NCBI RefSeq assembly: GCF_026151205.1
Contig: NC_087082.1
Coordinates: forward strand, 5,401,908 to 5,465,907
Reading direction: 5' to 3'
Source of the DNA: Bolinopsis microptera
Lineage: Eukaryota > Ctenophora > Tentaculata > Lobata > Bolinopsidae
DNA: 64,000 bases
How positions within the stretch are numbered: the stretch's first letter is position 1; each line of letters opens with the position of its first letter. Both the position numbers and the translations under genes were made by a program. Under the pieces are notes generated by a model. It did no database searches, had not been told where the DNA came from, and saw only the letters and a program-made list of their open reading frames with translations. This document shows, one piece after another, positions 1-11,365 of this stretch.

Positions 1-258
1 ACACGTTTTAAAAGCGATTCTAAGTACTGGTCAATGTGAAATCTTGCATATATTATGTAGTGCTCATAGTTTATCACTTGTTTTATCTGCTCGCTGCTCG
101 CTAATCGTTTGCATGAAGCCCGCCTCTTCGAACAAAAGAGAAACCGACACGCTTTAGTTGCTCTGTTAACCTGAGCGTGAAGGAACAAAAGATAAACCGA
201 CAAGCTATAGTTGCTCTGTTGACCTATACGTGAAGTATCTCGTGTGAAGGTCTGAGGG

Positions 259-326
259 ATGGAAAATAACCAAAACTTCTGTCTTCTGCCAACCAAGAAG
301 AAAAAGTTCCGGGTCACTCTGAAGAG
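259..326 (+). CDS. candidate alternative first coding exon (a)
   Basis: An ATG at 259 opens 22 codons (basic tail with a run of four Lys, then FRVTLK) and ends AG followed by a good donor (gtaaga, 327-332). The exon therefore ends in phase 2, the phase accepted by the exons at 4761 and 20388 on the same strand. I read it as one of several alternative starts of the plus-strand gene ending at 22126. Protein function is not recognised. Evidence is ATG, donor and phase only; no promoter element is obvious just upstream. Confidence 0.4.
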
Positions 327-1153
327 GTAAGAATTATCTCTCTGTTCGTGGTTATCTTTCAGGTGATATATTGTTCTGTATAGTCTCGTTATAAACCTTA
401 AATTAGTGTGGTCTCGGAGGTGTTAAAAATAAAAGTTATAAATTATAATAAGAGACGGATACTTTATGCTTGTTATTGCCTGTTTAATAGTTATCAGTTC
501 GGAGCTGGATACAACTTAGCAGATATCGTGTCATATCGGCGCCGTGACACTTTTCTACAAACGTTGTTTTGCTACGGAGATCACAAACTGATTAATCGTA
601 TTGGAGTAGCTTCTTCTCTTCTAATAGTAGCATTTGGGTTGAAGTACCTCTGATATAAATAGCACCTCGACTGTTATCTGTTACAACACTGCTGTGTCAG
701 CTGTTTTTGTTTGTTACGTTTACTAGATCTTACATTATCAGCCAATCAAGTACCTTGGGCACTAGACCAATAAAAAATCTAGTGTTCGATCAACATCAGA
801 ACTAAACAGTTATTGTTGTCAGTTATTGTTGATATCATCTAGTAGTTCAACCTGACCGGGGGGTCAACTTTATTATCTTATTTTAGATGATCACTCTGTT
901 TGTTGATCACCACAGAGCTACTAATACTATTAGAACACTAACACGTATCTGAAGTAGAGCTGATACGTATCACAGCGTGCCAGAGGGACCTCTAAGTAGC
1001 CTTGGTGCAGAGCAAGTACCAACTCAATCAGTTCTGTGACCTGGAGATGTCACCGCTACAGATAAGAGATGTGACCTGGTTGATTTGCCGCTTTATTGGT
1101 TCTGCTTCTTGAGCCTCGTGTGCTTGATTTTGTGTTGTGTTGGTTTGTATTCT

Positions 1154-2230
1154 TAGAGGTCTCAAATCTGTGGTTTTGTAACCGGGAACGTCCTATTTTA
1201 GAGGTCTCAAATCTGTGTTTTTGTAACCGGAACGTCCTATTTTAGAGGTCTCAAATCTGTTGTTTTGTAACCAGGAACGTCCTATTTTAGAGGTCTCAAA
1301 TCTGTGTTTATGTAACCGGGAACGTCCTATTTAGAGGTCTCAAATCTGTAGTTTTGTAACCGAGATCGTCCTATTTAGAGGTCTCAAATCTGTAGTTTTG
1401 TTATCGAGAACGTCCTATTTTAGAGGACAGAGGTCTCAAATCTGTTGTTTTGTAACCGGGAACGTCCTATTTTAGAGGTCTCAAATCTGTTGTTTTGTAA
1501 TCGGGAACGTCCTATTTTAGAGGTCTTAAATCTGTTGTTTTGTAACCGAGATCGTCCTATTTAGAGGTCTCAAATCTGTGTTTTTGTAACCGGAAACGTC
1601 CTATTTTAGAGGTCTCAAATCTGTGTTTTTGTAACCGGGAAAGTCCTATTTAGAGGTCTCAAATCTGTTGTTTTGTAACCGGGAACATCCTATTTTAGAG
1701 GTCTCAAATCTGTTGTTTTGTAACCGGGAACGTCCTATTTTAGAGGTCTCAAATCTGTTGTTTTGTAATCGAGAACGTCCTATTTTAGAGGTCTCAAATC
1801 TGTAGTTTTGTTATCGAGAACGTCCTATTTTAGAGGTCTCAAATCTGTTGTTTTGTAACCGGGAACGTCCTATTTTAGAGGTCTTAAATCTGTTGTTTTG
1901 TAACCGAGATCGTCCTATTTAGAGGTCTCAAATCTGTGTTTTTGTAACCGGAAACGTCCTATTTAGAGGTCTCAAATCTGTGTTTTTGTAACCGGGAAAG
2001 TCCTATTTAGAGGTCTCAAATCTGTTGTTTTGTAACTGGGAACGTCCTATTTTAGAGGTCTCAAATCTGTTGTTTTGTAACCGGGAACGTCCTATTTTAG
2101 AGGTCTCAAATCTGTTGTTTTGTAATCGAGAACGGACTATTTTAGAGGTCTCAAACCTGTTGTTTTGTAACCGAGATCGTCCTATTTAGAGGTCTCAAAT
2201 CTGTGTTTTTGTAACCGAGATCGTCCTATT
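1154..2230. repeat. minisatellite, about 44-46 bp unit, roughly 24 copies
   Basis: Tandem units beginning AGAGGTCTCAAATCTG and ending GTCCTATTT, with short variants (TTTA or TTTTA at the junction; CCGGGAACG, CCGAGATCG or CGAGAACG inside). A block containing the CTTAAATCTG variant followed by the CGAGATCG variant recurs about 360 bp apart (near 1524 and 1883), so the array has a higher-order period of about eight units. It lies in the presumed first intron of the plus-strand gene. Confidence 0.9.
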
Positions 2231-3252
2231 CTATCTGCGTTGCAACAATTACGGCTGGCAGACGGTAACGATTATCACAAAATTCAAAAATCCTTATTTT
2301 GCTCTAACCGAGAGCCATGATTTTAAGATGGCCCGAGTAATTGACTAACTGTAACGGTCTGAACGTTGTGAAGTTTATTGAAGTATTACGGAAATCTGAT
2401 CCGGACTTTACTTTGCATGTGGCTAAAGTAATAGTTTCATCTGATTAGCGCCGCCACTTGCCGTACAATAAGCTTTGTAAACATTTCCTTTACTCCCGAT
2501 CGTCCCTATTCATCCAGTCTTTCTTAGATCCAGCCCTCATTTAATAGTCACTTTAACCGTTCTGAAGGGATGACTGGGATCGTGTTATAGTCTAAATTAT
2601 TTAAGAAACCTTGCAGCAGCTTCTGGTGCTTTAGTTTTATTCATTTGCGAGTAAGCATGATTCTTAATGCAATTGTTACTTTGTTAGCTCCAAAGAAAAC
2701 TTTAAAAGTGAAAACTGATGGATATTGGTAATTCTGCACATGTATGCAATCACTAAATCACGTACAATAAGCTGTATTATATATGATTAATTAAAGTTTG
2801 TTAACATCGATAGGTCATAGCTAATAACCCTCGTGATTAGGGAACCTCCCTATTCGGGATCCAAGTAAGGTATATTACTTCTAGTATACTTTCATGTATA
2901 GCTATAAGCGAGCCAATGACCCTAAATAATTGCAGCATCAGTTAACCACTACGATAGCAACTAATAACATGAGCCTATACTCGATACCGGCTGGGACAAA
3001 AATTTGATTAGCATTTTGTATGGCAAATTTTTCAGTATACACAAATATAAAAAAATTATGATAATGGATATTGAATTTATTAAAATTTGGATTTAAGTTC
3101 AAGAATAAGATAATAGATTAAAAAAATTCCAGATACTTGTTCAGTCTCCGCAAATCATTTCTTTCCTGGCTGTTAAATTGGTCATCACTCCTTGTGGACA
3201 TCTTAACCGGTGCTGCTAATTCGGTTATCAGTAATACATGATCATAGCTGCC
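2231..3252. other. no gene seen
   Basis: A+T-rich single-copy-looking DNA between two minisatellites. No ORF with splice borders and no repeat was recognised. Confidence 0.5.
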
Positions 3253-3390
3253 TTAACATCTGTTACAAGTGTAACCATGGTAACATCTGTTACAAGTGTA
3301 ACCATGGCCATGGTAACATCTGTTACAAGTGTAACCATGGTAACATCTGTTACAAGTGTAACCATGGTAGCATGGATCTGTTACAAGTAA
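3253..3390. repeat. minisatellite, about 25 bp unit, 5 copies
   Basis: Units of ATCTGTTACAAGTGTAACCA followed by TGGTA. Each holds the core GTAACCATGGTAAC seen in several other arrays of this window. The short ORFs on both strands here are repeat translations, not genes. Confidence 0.85.
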
Positions 3391-3898
3391 TGCAGGAAAT
3401 ACCACGTGGTCCGGATACTCTACTAAAATTATAACATTAAACATTTAAACCGTGTCCTGACTAACTCAACTGGCATTCAATAAGAGCCAGAAAACAGATC
3501 GATTCCGACCATTTCCGCTTACTTAGTTTTGTTTATCAGTTTATGTGATCTCTTGAAAGTTTTCTATTTATTTGGGATCACTTTCATAAACTGATCTGGA
3601 TATCAAAGTTTACTTCATCATATTTATGTCTCTATGCTCCTGGTTCAACAATTCCGTCATTCCAATATCTAGATTGTGTTTGTAGATATTAACCATGATT
3701 GCTAATCTGTGATTGTTCATGTGCATTTCTTCATAGTTGGCCGAACTTGCTTGTTTTGCTATGATTGCTTACTAACGTTTCTGATTATTTTCCTTGTCTG
3801 ACGTTAGTCGCCGAACAGGTTCACAGTTTTTAGTTTCATTGTTTTATAGTTGTCTATTGCACTGGACTTAACAACCAACCTAAAACAGAGAGCTGGAA

Positions 3899-3972
3899 AT
3901 GAAGGGGTTCAAGAGAAGACCTCACTTTCTGGGGAACAAGTTCAAATATTACAACTGGATCCACCTAGCAAC
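3899..3972 (+). CDS. candidate alternative first coding exon (b)
   Basis: An ATG at 3899 opens 24 codons of basic and aromatic character (MKGFKRRPHF at the start), ending AC before donor gtaaga. It ends in phase 2, like the exon at 259, and could join the symmetric exon at 4761 or the exon at 20388. A 22-bp minisatellite starts 12 bp after the donor. Function unknown; the call rests on ATG, donor and phase. Confidence 0.4.
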
Positions 3973-3984
3973 GTAAGAACAGTG

Positions 3985-4205
3985 TAACCATGGTAAAATG
4001 GGTTTGTAACCATGGTAGCATGGGTTAGTAACCATGGTAGCATGGGTTTGTAACCATGGTAACATGGGTTAGTAACCATGGTAACATGTGTTAGTAACCA
4101 TGGTAACATGTGTTAGTAACCATGGTAACATGTGTTAGTAACCATGGTAACATGGGTTTGTGACCATGGTAGCATGGGTTTGTAACCATGGTAGCATGGG
4201 TTTGT
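3985..4205. repeat. minisatellite, about 22 bp unit, about 10 copies
   Basis: Units of TAACCATGGTAACATGGGTT with small changes, again built round the palindrome TTACCATGGTAA. Placed just inside the intron following exon (b). Confidence 0.9.
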
Positions 4206-4760
4206 TGTAAGTTGTATTGTCTCAACCTCCTTACAAGCTTTTTACAGTACAATGTTGTTAACACTTAACAGTCTCTAAAAATTAAATGTTCAGATAAAAA
4301 CTTTGCTTTTACGTACATCAGAATCATCGGTAAAATCATTCTGAAAATGTTTTAACTTCAAACTTCATCTTTACAGATGTTTATAGATCGGTCAATCTAT
4401 ATTAATTTTCCATAGCCCTTGAAGTTCTTAAATATTTGTCCGTCAGTGGTTTTATTTCGTATACCTTTTTTTTGTTGGATATTTTAATGGATGTTTAAAA
4501 ACATGCAAAGTTAGACCTGTTTCACAAGAGTATATTAAACACTAATTTCGTGTCGTGACATCAAGGAGTCGTACTCGTACCAATTTGTCCTCCATTAGTC
4601 TGTAATAAATACGAAAGTTGTGGCGTTGTAGCCAAACAGATTGGGGTTGAGTAAGAATACTTTAATAAAGTAAGGAGTGAGGATGTCAGCATTGTGTGTT
4701 ACACTAGCCCCAATGTCAGCACTGTGTGCAGGCCTGGAAGTAAAAGTCAGTCCCCTGCAG
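4206..4760. other. no gene seen
   Basis: A+T-rich stretch up to the acceptor at 4760. It includes a short open frame from an ATG at 4684 that runs through the acceptor region; I prefer the spliced reading because its phase matches the neighbours. Confidence 0.4.
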
Positions 4761-4853
4761 GTGCCACAGATGTGGTCACAGAAGACCAGCCTTCACCAGC
4801 ACTATAGCTTTGCTGGACAGTCTGAACAGCCCCCCCAACGCTAACCTACCTGG
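4761..4853 (+). CDS. candidate internal exon, phase 2 to 2
   Basis: Bordered by acceptor tcccctgcag and donor gtatgt. Read in phase 2 it gives 30 open codons with HRCGHRRPAF and LLDSLNSPPNANLP, and ends GG in phase 2, so it can be included or skipped without changing frame. That suits first exons (a) and (b) upstream and the exon at 20388 downstream. The sequence is Ser/Pro/Arg-rich and not recognised. Confidence 0.4.
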
Positions 4854-5167
4854 GTATGTTCCCTCTGTTATACTTACTTGTTACTCACTATTCTCCGATC
4901 CAGTGTCTCTCATAAACGTCTCTTATCACTCCCGTTATATGTATAATTGTCAAGTTATTTTCCTACTGAAGCAAAATAGTGGGTATCCTAGAAAAGAGCA
5001 CCCTGGAGAAACTATCTGCCCGGGGATTAAACACTTCTTACAAAGTTACAACTCACTTCTTACAAAGTTACAACTCTATTACAGTAAACTGTTAGATCGG
5101 TGTTCTTCATCTCGCTTTTGTCTTTTCTTCACTTACTTTAAAATCTGTGTTAGTGTGTCGGGGAGAC

Positions 5168-5203
5168 TCTCTCTCTCTATCTCTCTCTCTCTCTCTCTCT
5201 CCT
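5168..5203. repeat. (CT)n microsatellite
   Basis: An interrupted run of CT dinucleotides. The 155-residue ORF that crosses it has no splice or homology support. Confidence 0.85.
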
Positions 5204-5844
5204 TTCGGCGGCTTCTTTGTAGGGCGGTGCCGATCATCTTAAAGTCCAAGTTTCTTATTTTATCGTATTCGATTTAAGTTTGTGATAGTATACTATTCAC
5301 ATATTCATATCATATTAAAATTTATCATTATATGCTAATCAAACGTTTAGATAAATATCTCTTCTGCGCGGCTTCTTATCAACTCTTTTCTGATAACTGT
5401 AGAGAGAATTGTTTGATCTCATAATGGGACGAATGATGTCAAATTAACTGATGACTTACACCCAATTTACTAATACAGACCTGCTATCACTCGATCACAG
5501 AAATTGACAGTTTTTCAAAGAAATTGCCGGACTCTCCTGGAATCACTTCGATTATAATATTATAGGATTAACCATGACAACTGTAGGGTGTAACCATGAC
5601 AACTATAACCATGAACCTCGTTGCGGGGGTGTAAAGCAAGTCATCCTGGGTGGTCCTTAAAGAGCAGTTGTAGAGCAGTAGACTCTCCTCTCCTCTCTCC
5701 AGCTCTCTCCAGCTCTTCTCGTGTGTGATCCTCCTAATACAGCAGAATACTCGGACTCCACAGTCCGTGATATATCTGCTGTGGTCGTTATACTTATGTT
5801 GTGCAAGCTGGATTGAAAATTCTCTACACTTTTATTTACATTAC
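5204..5844. other. no gene seen
   Basis: A+T-rich intron-like DNA with two short AACCATGACAACT repeats near 5573-5615 and a CTCTCC-rich patch near 5690-5715. Confidence 0.4.
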
Positions 5845-5950
5845 CAGTGCAGTGATTACAGTGCAGTGATTACAGTGCAGTGATTATAGTGCAGTGATTA
5901 TAGTGCAGTGATTATAGTGCAGTGATTATAGTGCAGTGATTACTGTGCAG
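5845..5950. repeat. minisatellite, 14 bp unit, about 8 copies
   Basis: Tandem AGTGCAGTGATTAC, shifting to AGTGCAGTGATTAT in the later copies. Confidence 0.9.
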
Positions 5951-6173
5951 ATGCTGTGTGCACTGTTGTTGCAGGAGATGACTGTCCACTTTTTTCATGG
6001 TATTAAGTCTCTACGAAGACACAATCATCATGTTTGCCATTCATTTGTTGTGTTTTATTTTAGAGATTCTGTTGATAATCGGTTTTATAAACTTATTAAA
6101 AATAACGAATCTTTCAAAGCGATAATTCCATTAACAATCTGACAATTGTCATGTCTCTTCAAATAATGATAGT

Positions 6174-6245
6174 ACAGTAAAACCCCGATTTATCGCGGCC
6201 ATTACGTTTCCCGCAATCTACACGATAAATTGACGTTAACTGTAG
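6174..6245 (+). mobile_element. solo end of a pogo/Tigger-like DNA transposon
   Basis: TA followed by CAGTAAAACCCCGATTTATC matches the usual look of Tc1/mariner-pogo inverted ends. The partner end was not found nearby, so this is probably a relic. Confidence 0.35.
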
Positions 6246-6714
6246 TATCTGAAATGCAATACAAAAAATGCATAATTTTTACGACAAATCAGCTCTCAAA
6301 TAATTTGTCCCTGTACCGTGACTATTTGTCAGAGAAACAAGATTAAAGCCTATTGGAAAGTTAGAGCATGTAATAAGATATATCTAATTTAGCCTGGAGA
6401 TTAGCCTGGTCAGAGCTGATATTAATATTATGTTGTTTTACGTCACAGAAATATAGAGAGATTAGAGTTGTATGCGAGCACCTATCTTTATGTAGGAGCA
6501 ACTATCTTTATGATTATGAAAATCACATTATGTTTAGATCCTTCTTCCTTGTGCAGTCTGGTTCCTCTATGTTTCTTGCTGACTGAGTTTGTATCTGAGT
6601 TGTAAAAGAGATGGTTGTTCTGTTTTTTGCTGATTTATCATTTAATGCACTGTCATTATCTACATTTAATGTTTCTTTTAATAATCATTTGGTTAAAGTT
6701 GCATTGTCTCGGCT

Positions 6715-7677
6715 CTAGTTCCTCAGCACTTTAATTGTGATGTCTTGGTGGCTTGGCATAACGCCAGACTGCTGTGTCATCGGCAATTCAGCCTTGTCCA
6801 TCTTGCTTTTCATACTGATCCTCATAACGTTCAAATGCTTTTGTACAAACCTTTTGAAGCTCTTGATGGTGAAGTAATAAACGACAGGATTGCACGTGTA
6901 GTTGAGGAAAACGATGAAAGTTGTAAATGTTGTCAGGACTTGTGGGTATTCATTGATAGTGGCTTTTAGAGTCATCTCTACACCATAGGGAAGTAAAGAG
7001 ACCGAGAAAAGGCAGGAAATTGCGATCATTGTCATTACTGCCTGCTTTTGAATTCCACTCACTTTTTTTACAAAGAAGATCATCTTGATGGTTGTGAAAG
7101 TTACAGTTAAAACTGGCAAATATATTGCGAAGCATGCAGCTCCAATAGCTGCCCATCTCGACCACTCTTCAATCTCTCCGCTCTCTACCGATGCTTCACT
7201 GGAAATGCACCTGAACATCATCTTTTGGTAGTACTGTAAACCGCTGTGCATGAAGGGTAAGAACGGCAGAATGGAGACAGCCCAAATACTTCCTGCAATA
7301 ACCTTGCCCGTTCTAGTCGACCTCACCATTGCTCTCAAGGGCCAGATCAGACATGTAAGCTTGCTGAGAGCTAGCCCACACAAGATAAGAGTAGAAACGG
7401 TTGCGGAGTAGAGGGCTACGTAGGGAGACACAACACAGAGGAAATCCCCGTAGACCCACCTATCACAGATGATAGTGAGTATAGTAGGAAGGATGTAGAT
7501 GCAAGTGTAGATCAAATCCGAGGCAGCTAGATGGCAGATGAGACACACTGAGACCTTGTCTAGGGATATAGCTCTGTACTTGAGAGAGGAGATGAGCACT
7601 ACAATGTTCCCCGTCAGAGAGGTGACCCCACAGAGAGTGGTCCAGGTTAGGAGCACTCCTCGTGCTAGCAGGTTCAT
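6715..7677 (-). CDS. class A (rhodopsin-like) G protein-coupled receptor, single exon
   Basis: A 320-residue seven-helix protein on one exon. Family landmarks in order: GN in helix 1 (GNIVVL), LAASD in helix 2, the Cys before helix 3 (DFLC) with a partner in loop 2 (FRC), Trp in helix 4 (SIWAV), Pro in helix 5 (IYLPV), and NPVVYY in helix 7 followed by a basic tail with no clear palmitoylated Cys. The DRY motif at the end of helix 3 reads SKL, and the CWxP of helix 6 is reduced to SLLP, both unusual. It should sit in the plasma membrane; the ligand cannot be told, though the pattern is peptide- or amine-receptor-like. No clear signal peptide, and the extracellular N-terminus is very short. 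It lies antisense inside the long plus-strand gene region. Confidence 0.9.
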   Translation of the reverse strand: MNLLARGVLLTWTTLCGVTSLTGNIVVLISSLKYRAISLDKVSVCLICHLAASDLIYTCIYILPTILTIICDRWVYGDFLCVVSPYVALYSATVSTLILCGLALSKLTCLIWPLRAMVRSTRTGKVIAGSIWAVSILPFLPFMHSGLQYYQKMMFRCISSEASVESGEIEEWSRWAAIGAACFAIYLPVLTVTFTTIKMIFFVKKVSGIQKQAVMTMIAISCLFSVSLLPYGVEMTLKATINEYPQVLTTFTTFIVFLNYTCNPVVYYFTIKSFKRFVQKHLNVMRISMKSKMDKAELPMTQQSGVMPSHQDITIKVLRN

Positions 7678-7759
7678 CTCCTAAGCTGATGGTTTGTGTG
7701 GGGTTAGTGTTGATATGAGGGTTTAGCAGTGTCAGTACCACTTGTCTAGTAATATTTAA

Positions 7760-8720
7760 AGGAAAAAGGGATGTATCAGCACACGACGTAGCTTGGCGAA
7801 CTATAAAAAGGAACCGAACTCAAACCTTAGGACGCTACTAACTAATCAACAAGTGAAGATCACCTGCTGGTACATGCTGCAGATGTTCCCTACCGTGAAT
7901 TAATCATAATAAATTTCCGTTTTTTTTGCTGCTCCGATCAGAATTAAGGTTGGAACTAAAGTAAAAGTAGCATACAGATCTGAATTAATGTTCCGCGTGC
8001 GAAAATAATTACTACAGCTTCAAATTTTTATATAGCAACTAAAATGAGTGCAATATTTACAAAGAAAGACCCTGCGGAGTCCGGACCTCTTGATTGATCT
8101 TTGTTTACAAACCAGAAGACACGGAACTATAGAGATCCAGGCACACACCTCAGAGGGGGCACATAACTTAGGCTCGGAGAATGGTAATCATGTAGTTAGG
8201 AACCCAACCTAGCCCTCATGCAACTGTTTGCTAACTAACAAAGACGTAAATAACCCTCCTAAGATGTAATCAAGAGCCCTCTACTTATTACACAACTCTG
8301 ATTATTTTGCTCCAGGTGACGGATGAAAGATACTTATTTCAATTTTAGTACGTGGTCTTTGAGTTAATTGAGACAGCTGCTGAGCTGCACTCTTTACAGT
8401 GCAGTGACAGCTTAAGGACTCCTATTATAATTTTAGTAGTAGTACTTAGTTTATTTTTCTCCAGTCTCCACAAAGTTACTCAAGAGTCAGCTGCACTCTA
8501 TTATAGAGCTGGTAATTAGTGAGCACCATGTAAAACTGCATACACACTGCTGACATTCTAGTACCACAATGTTGAAATCTTTAACCTAATACTACAGCTG
8601 CAGCGCAGGAGGAATGCGTGACCAAATCTAGACGTCTTGTGACCAGCGCATGACCTTTGCTTGAGAAGCAATCATCCTAATCAGATTGCTGATTTTCTTC
8701 AAGCGCAGTTCTGAGTGTCT
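7760..8720. other. intergenic stretch with one TATA-like site
   Basis: No coding exon recognised. A plus-strand CTATAAAAAGG occurs near 7801-7811 without a recognised first exon behind it. The end of this stretch leads into the CACGTG cluster at 8730. Confidence 0.4.
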
Positions 8721-8729
8721 TTCTGAACG

Positions 8730-8837
8730 CACGTGGGCAGTTCAGAGTGTCTTTCTAAACGCACGTGCGCTTCAGATCTAGCACGTGCACCTCAGATCCA
8801 TCACGTGGTACTGCTGACCACCAGTATAGGTATAAAA
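8730..8837 (+). promoter_or_regulatory. promoter: four CACGTG E-boxes and a TATA box
   Basis: Perfect CACGTG sites at 8730, 8762, 8782 and 8802, the later ones in a repeated CAGATC-spaced context, followed by TATAAAA at 8831-8837. An ATG-bearing exon with a good donor begins at 8998, about 160 bp downstream. CACGTG is the site for bHLH factors such as Myc/Max, USF and CLOCK-type pairs, so regulation by one of these is likely. The link to exon (c) is inferred from spacing. Confidence 0.55.
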
Positions 8838-8997
8838 CAAAATATGACGCAACACGAATTCCATCGCTTGCTGGCTTCATCGCAGGTTCAGTGGCTAAAG
8901 TAACAAGCCATTAAACAGTTTAACTTGGCAGTTGTGAGACTGACTGTATCGTAGTCGTTACACGTTGTAGTCACTAGGTTTTGAGAGATTGGGGAAG

Positions 8998-9071
8998 ATG
9001 AGGGTCATGATGATGTACGACCTTAGTACTGAAGTTCTGAGAGACTTTCCCGGGGATCGTCATTTGAGAAG
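8998..9071 (+). CDS. candidate alternative first coding exon (c)
   Basis: An ATG at 8998 opens 24 codons (MRVMMMYDLSTEVL, then an Arg-rich end) and ends AG before donor gtgaga, in phase 2. It lies about 160 bp downstream of a TATA box with four upstream CACGTG boxes, the best promoter in the window. The phase allows direct splicing to the exon at 20388. Function unknown. Confidence 0.5.
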
Positions 9072-10152
9072 GTGAGAGTCGTGTCTATCAGTGAGTAAAA
9101 GTGCCATAGACATTCTATTCAGGTTTGTCATTGCGATATTGTTTTGTCGTCTAATCTAATAAATAAAACCGCAGTTTAGAATATGTAGAACCGCAGTTTA
9201 GAATCAGTTGGAGTATTATTTTAAATTCCTGTCCTATTGTTTCTTTATTGTGTACTCCTGTCTGATGTCACTATGTCACAAGCAGATTTATGAAGGAGCA
9301 GGATGATTTATGAAGGAGCCACCCTGCTACAGCTCCCTAGCCTAGTTTTTTCTTTTACAATCCTGTTTTTCTTTTCTGCGGATCGCTCCGTGGACAAACA
9401 CTACAATTGTAGTTGTTAGAGACGAGGATAATCAAAGGAGCAGGGCCTATAAGTCTCCGTGGTGGGGCGGATATTGTCAACAATATAAACACACGGACAC
9501 ATTTGTTTATAAACTTCCTTGATGTGTTTACAATTGCAGGTGCCTGGTTGACGATGCATCAGGTCATGCTTGATCTACCTTATAAAGCTATAAATTGGCA
9601 AAAATTCTCAGTGGTCAGCGAAATAATTACAAACTCTCGTATATAAGACGTCTTAATCAGAGTATCGTATTTAAATAACTGCTTTGTATGTTGCTTTAGT
9701 TTCAATTTTGTAAACTATTCCAATCGTGATCTTGTCCCTTACCCATGATCCCCTAAGTTTGAGATGGTTTGTCAGACTCAGGTAAGATGATATCGTGTTC
9801 GTCTCCATGGTTACGGAGTGAGATAGAGAGCCTTGTTTCAGATTACGACACTGATCGTTTCTCAACTTATAGTCATGATAATTTTACTACTAAAATTCAG
9901 GTAGCTCACCGGGGTCCTTTATGATCAGCTTTTCTGGTAGATTAAGTTTGGTGGATGAAATTTAATCGACTGAATTTGTGATTTGGCGATATGAAGCTAA
10001 TTATATTGAAGTCAAACGTTGGTAGCGCTGGTCATTGTTTAAGAAGTATTGGGAATGGATCAGTTAAACGGGAAATGATAGCTGGGTGGCCCGCAGGAGA
10101 TAGCGAACTCTGGTCCGGGACGTGAACAGTGGAGAAGATGTGTGACTGACAG
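9072..10152. other. no gene seen
   Basis: A+T-rich, intron-like. Short open frames here lack splice borders in a shared phase. Confidence 0.4.
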
Positions 10153-10209
10153 GGTAGCCGCCTCCCTTCGCCAAGTCTACAAGATCTACCAGCGACACAA
10201 AGTCAAAAG
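10153..10209 (+). CDS. possible internal exon, phase 2 to 2
   Basis: Eighteen codons (VAASLRQVYKIYQRHKVK) between a weak acceptor (gtgactgacag) and a weak donor (gtacca), entering and leaving in phase 2. The frame stays open upstream to about 10083, so an acceptor at 10096 (ggcccgcag) with a longer exon is also possible. Offered because composition and phase fit the other exons of the plus-strand gene. Confidence 0.25.
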
Positions 10210-10774
10210 GTACCAGCCACTCTCGCGTTTTAACTTATGTTTATTTGGGGTAATCTCGATCGTGTTTTAACTAATCTTTATGTGGGCAGTATAAGAGTAT
10301 ATGTATTTAAAATTTCTGAAATCAACCCTTAGCTTCTTTTCCTGGTATTTTGATTGAATTAGATTTAATTACTATTATCATGAAAGAAGACACGTATCCA
10401 CTTTATAAATCTCTCCTTTTCTCACACTGTCTCTTTTTCATCCCTGGATAATATTGCTTACTAATACCTTATTTTATTTAATGGGAACTCCCGCCCCATT
10501 AGAAGAGTGGTCGAGCAAGCATGATGATTGTGTCCTATATGATATAGTCCTGAAGATGATGATATCAAGCAATATTTCTTATAAGTCATTACCTTCAATT
10601 TACTTGTACGAATTGCGACTACTTTCTGTAATATCTCATAATCTCAACCTGACCTGTAGTGAATGAGTAAAGATTTTATTATGCATGAAATCTCAATAAT
10701 TAAAATCAAATCTAAAATGGACCTCTTGGCCACGATACTGAAATCGGGAATAGCAAATATTTCCAAGTTACTGA
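10210..10774. other. no gene seen
   Basis: A+T-rich intron-like DNA without recognisable features. Confidence 0.4.
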
Positions 10775-10940
10775 AAATGAGGTTATAGCTATATTACAAA
10801 TGAGGTTATAGCTATATTGCAAATGAGGTTATAGCTATATTCCAAATGAGGTTATAGCTATATTACAAATGAGGTTATAGCTATATTGCAAATGAGGTTA
10901 TAGCTATATTGCAAATGCGGTTAATAGCTATATTGCATTG
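10775..10940. repeat. minisatellite, 23 bp unit, 7 copies
   Basis: Tandem AAATGAGGTTATAGCTATAT followed by T and two or three bases (TAC, TGC or TCC). Confidence 0.9.
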
Positions 10941-11365
10941 TTAATCATGTGACCAGACCAGAAACAATCTGTAATTGTTAAATGTTAGTCCCTCCCTGAT
11001 TAATCATACTCCTCTGATCCTCCTCAAACCTCCTTACTCCTTTAAATGCACGCGGACACTAGCTGCCATTTTTATACTTTCAACGCTACTATAAAACAAA
11101 TAATTTGAGGAAACGATGTAACAGAGTCGATATATTTTAATGTTGCCATGGGGTGGCAAGTCCCCATACATCGTGGTCCGGTAGTTTCATTGCGTCTTAA
11201 TATACACAGTTAGACCATCTCTATCGGTAACCCTAGTCTTTGACTTTTTGTGCTTTGGGCACAAAAGTTTTGGATTGGAAAAATGTTCTATTTCTTAAAA
11301 ATGATACTGTAGTTAAATTTTTCATCACGCGACTAGACCAGGACTAGACCTCCTTCTCATCTTAC

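Noticed and set aside
1154-2230. CRISPR-like array
   Set aside because: Units are directly adjacent with no unique spacers, and the DNA is eukaryotic.
4810-5277. 155-residue ORF across a CT microsatellite
   Set aside because: Only its first part (within the exon ending at 4853) fits splice borders; the rest runs through simple repeat.
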